A program made the translations under genes and the position numbers. From positions 1 to 54,855 of the forward strand of contig JAGHUH010000001.1 in assembly GCA_018064925.1 (NCBI GenBank): a DNA stretch of 54,855 nucleotides, read 5' to 3'. Source of the DNA: Candidatus Cacconaster stercorequi (GTDB lineage: Bacteria; Bacillota; Clostridia; Oscillospirales; Oscillospiraceae). A model generated the notes under the pieces. The model was not told where the DNA came from, searched no databases, and worked only from the letters and a program-made list of their open reading frames with translations. This document shows, piece by piece, positions 54,743 through 54,855 of the stretch. Position 1 is the stretch's first letter. Each line of letters starts with the position of its first letter.

Positions 54743-54855
54743 ATGGAGGGATATATGTCAGCGCGGGAAGCGTCCTACAAATGGGGCGTGTCAGAGAGCC
54801 GCGTACATAAGCTCTGTCAGGCGGGACGTATTCCCGGCGTGAGCCGGTTCGGCAG
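54743..54855 (+). CDS. Helix-turn-helix protein, truncated by the window edge
   Basis: Only 37 codons are visible. They begin MEGYMSAREASYKWGVSESR and continue VHKLCQAGRIPGVSRFG, a pattern typical of excisionase- or MerR-like DNA-binding domains that precede Fic or nucleotidyltransferase partners. GGAGG is 7 nt upstream and a good promoter precedes it. The gene lies next to a recombinase remnant, so it may belong to a mobile or accessory region continuing to the right. The rest cannot be judged. Confidence 0.7.
   Translation, partial: MEGYMSAREASYKWGVSESRVHKLCQAGRIPGVSRFG

Noticed and set aside
1-54855. tRNA genes, rRNA genes, CRISPR arrays or complete insertion sequences
   Set aside because: No rRNA-like blocks, cloverleaf with TTCGA-type loop, regular spaced repeats or transposase frames were seen while reading. 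The only mobile trace is the recombinase remnant near 54.4 kb.

Overview
The window looks like chromosome from a strictly anaerobic, gut-type Clostridia (Bacillota), probably near Oscillospiraceae. Supporting signs are the Firmicutes gene order pyrH-frr-uppS-cdsA-dxr-rseP-ispG-polC, a PolC-type polymerase, a class III (oxygen-sensitive) ribonucleotide reductase, a class B sortase, strong AGGAGG-type ribosome sites and moderately GC-rich coding DNA. The family-level placement is inference.

Layout. 0-5.6 kb: two xanthine-dehydrogenase-type molybdenum hydroxylase genes on the minus strand, with a mocA-type cofactor cytidylyltransferase between them on the plus strand. 5.8-15.9 kb: a housekeeping minus-strand operon from pyrH to polC. 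16.1-20.2 kb: a metallo-beta-lactamase-fold hydrolase, rodA, tsaE-tsaB and upp. 20.3-42.0 kb: a purine-catabolism island. It holds ssnA, ygfK, hydA, two unassigned genes, a divergent operon (YheO/DauR-type regulator plus two fold-type II PLP enzymes), ygeY, ygeW, arcC, a BMP-type nucleoside ABC transporter and an 8-oxoguanine deaminase. 42.1-54.1 kb: a DUF362 ferredoxin, an RluA-type pseudouridine synthase, rsmA, yqeC with a FliB-like lysine methylase, nrdD-nrdG behind NrdR boxes, sortase B, a threonine aldolase, a small unknown gene and pckA. 54.3-54.9 kb: a decayed serine-recombinase C-terminus and the start of a helix-turn-helix gene that runs off the window.

How the genes may work together. 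The set selenium-dependent hydroxylase + mocA + yqeC + ssnA + ygfK + hydA + ygeY + ygeW + arcC is the known 'selenium-dependent molybdenum hydroxylase' cluster, now linked to anaerobic purine or urate degradation. The transporter would bring in nucleosides and the deaminases and hydroxylases would produce an oxidised purine. YgfK, SsnA and HydA would reduce and open the rings. YgeY and YgeW would release a small amino acid and carbamoyl phosphate, and ArcC would make ATP from the latter. The usual 2,3-diaminopropionate ammonia-lyase (ygeX) is not in the window. Two other PLP enzymes occupy its usual context, under what looks like a dedicated regulator.

The most interesting signals outside proteins are a promoter-leader-terminator arrangement in front of ssnA that looks like a riboswitch or attenuator, a 16-bp perfect palindrome at the ygeY transcription start, and very long perfect hairpins between island genes. 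All promoter, operator and RNA-structure calls are by eye.
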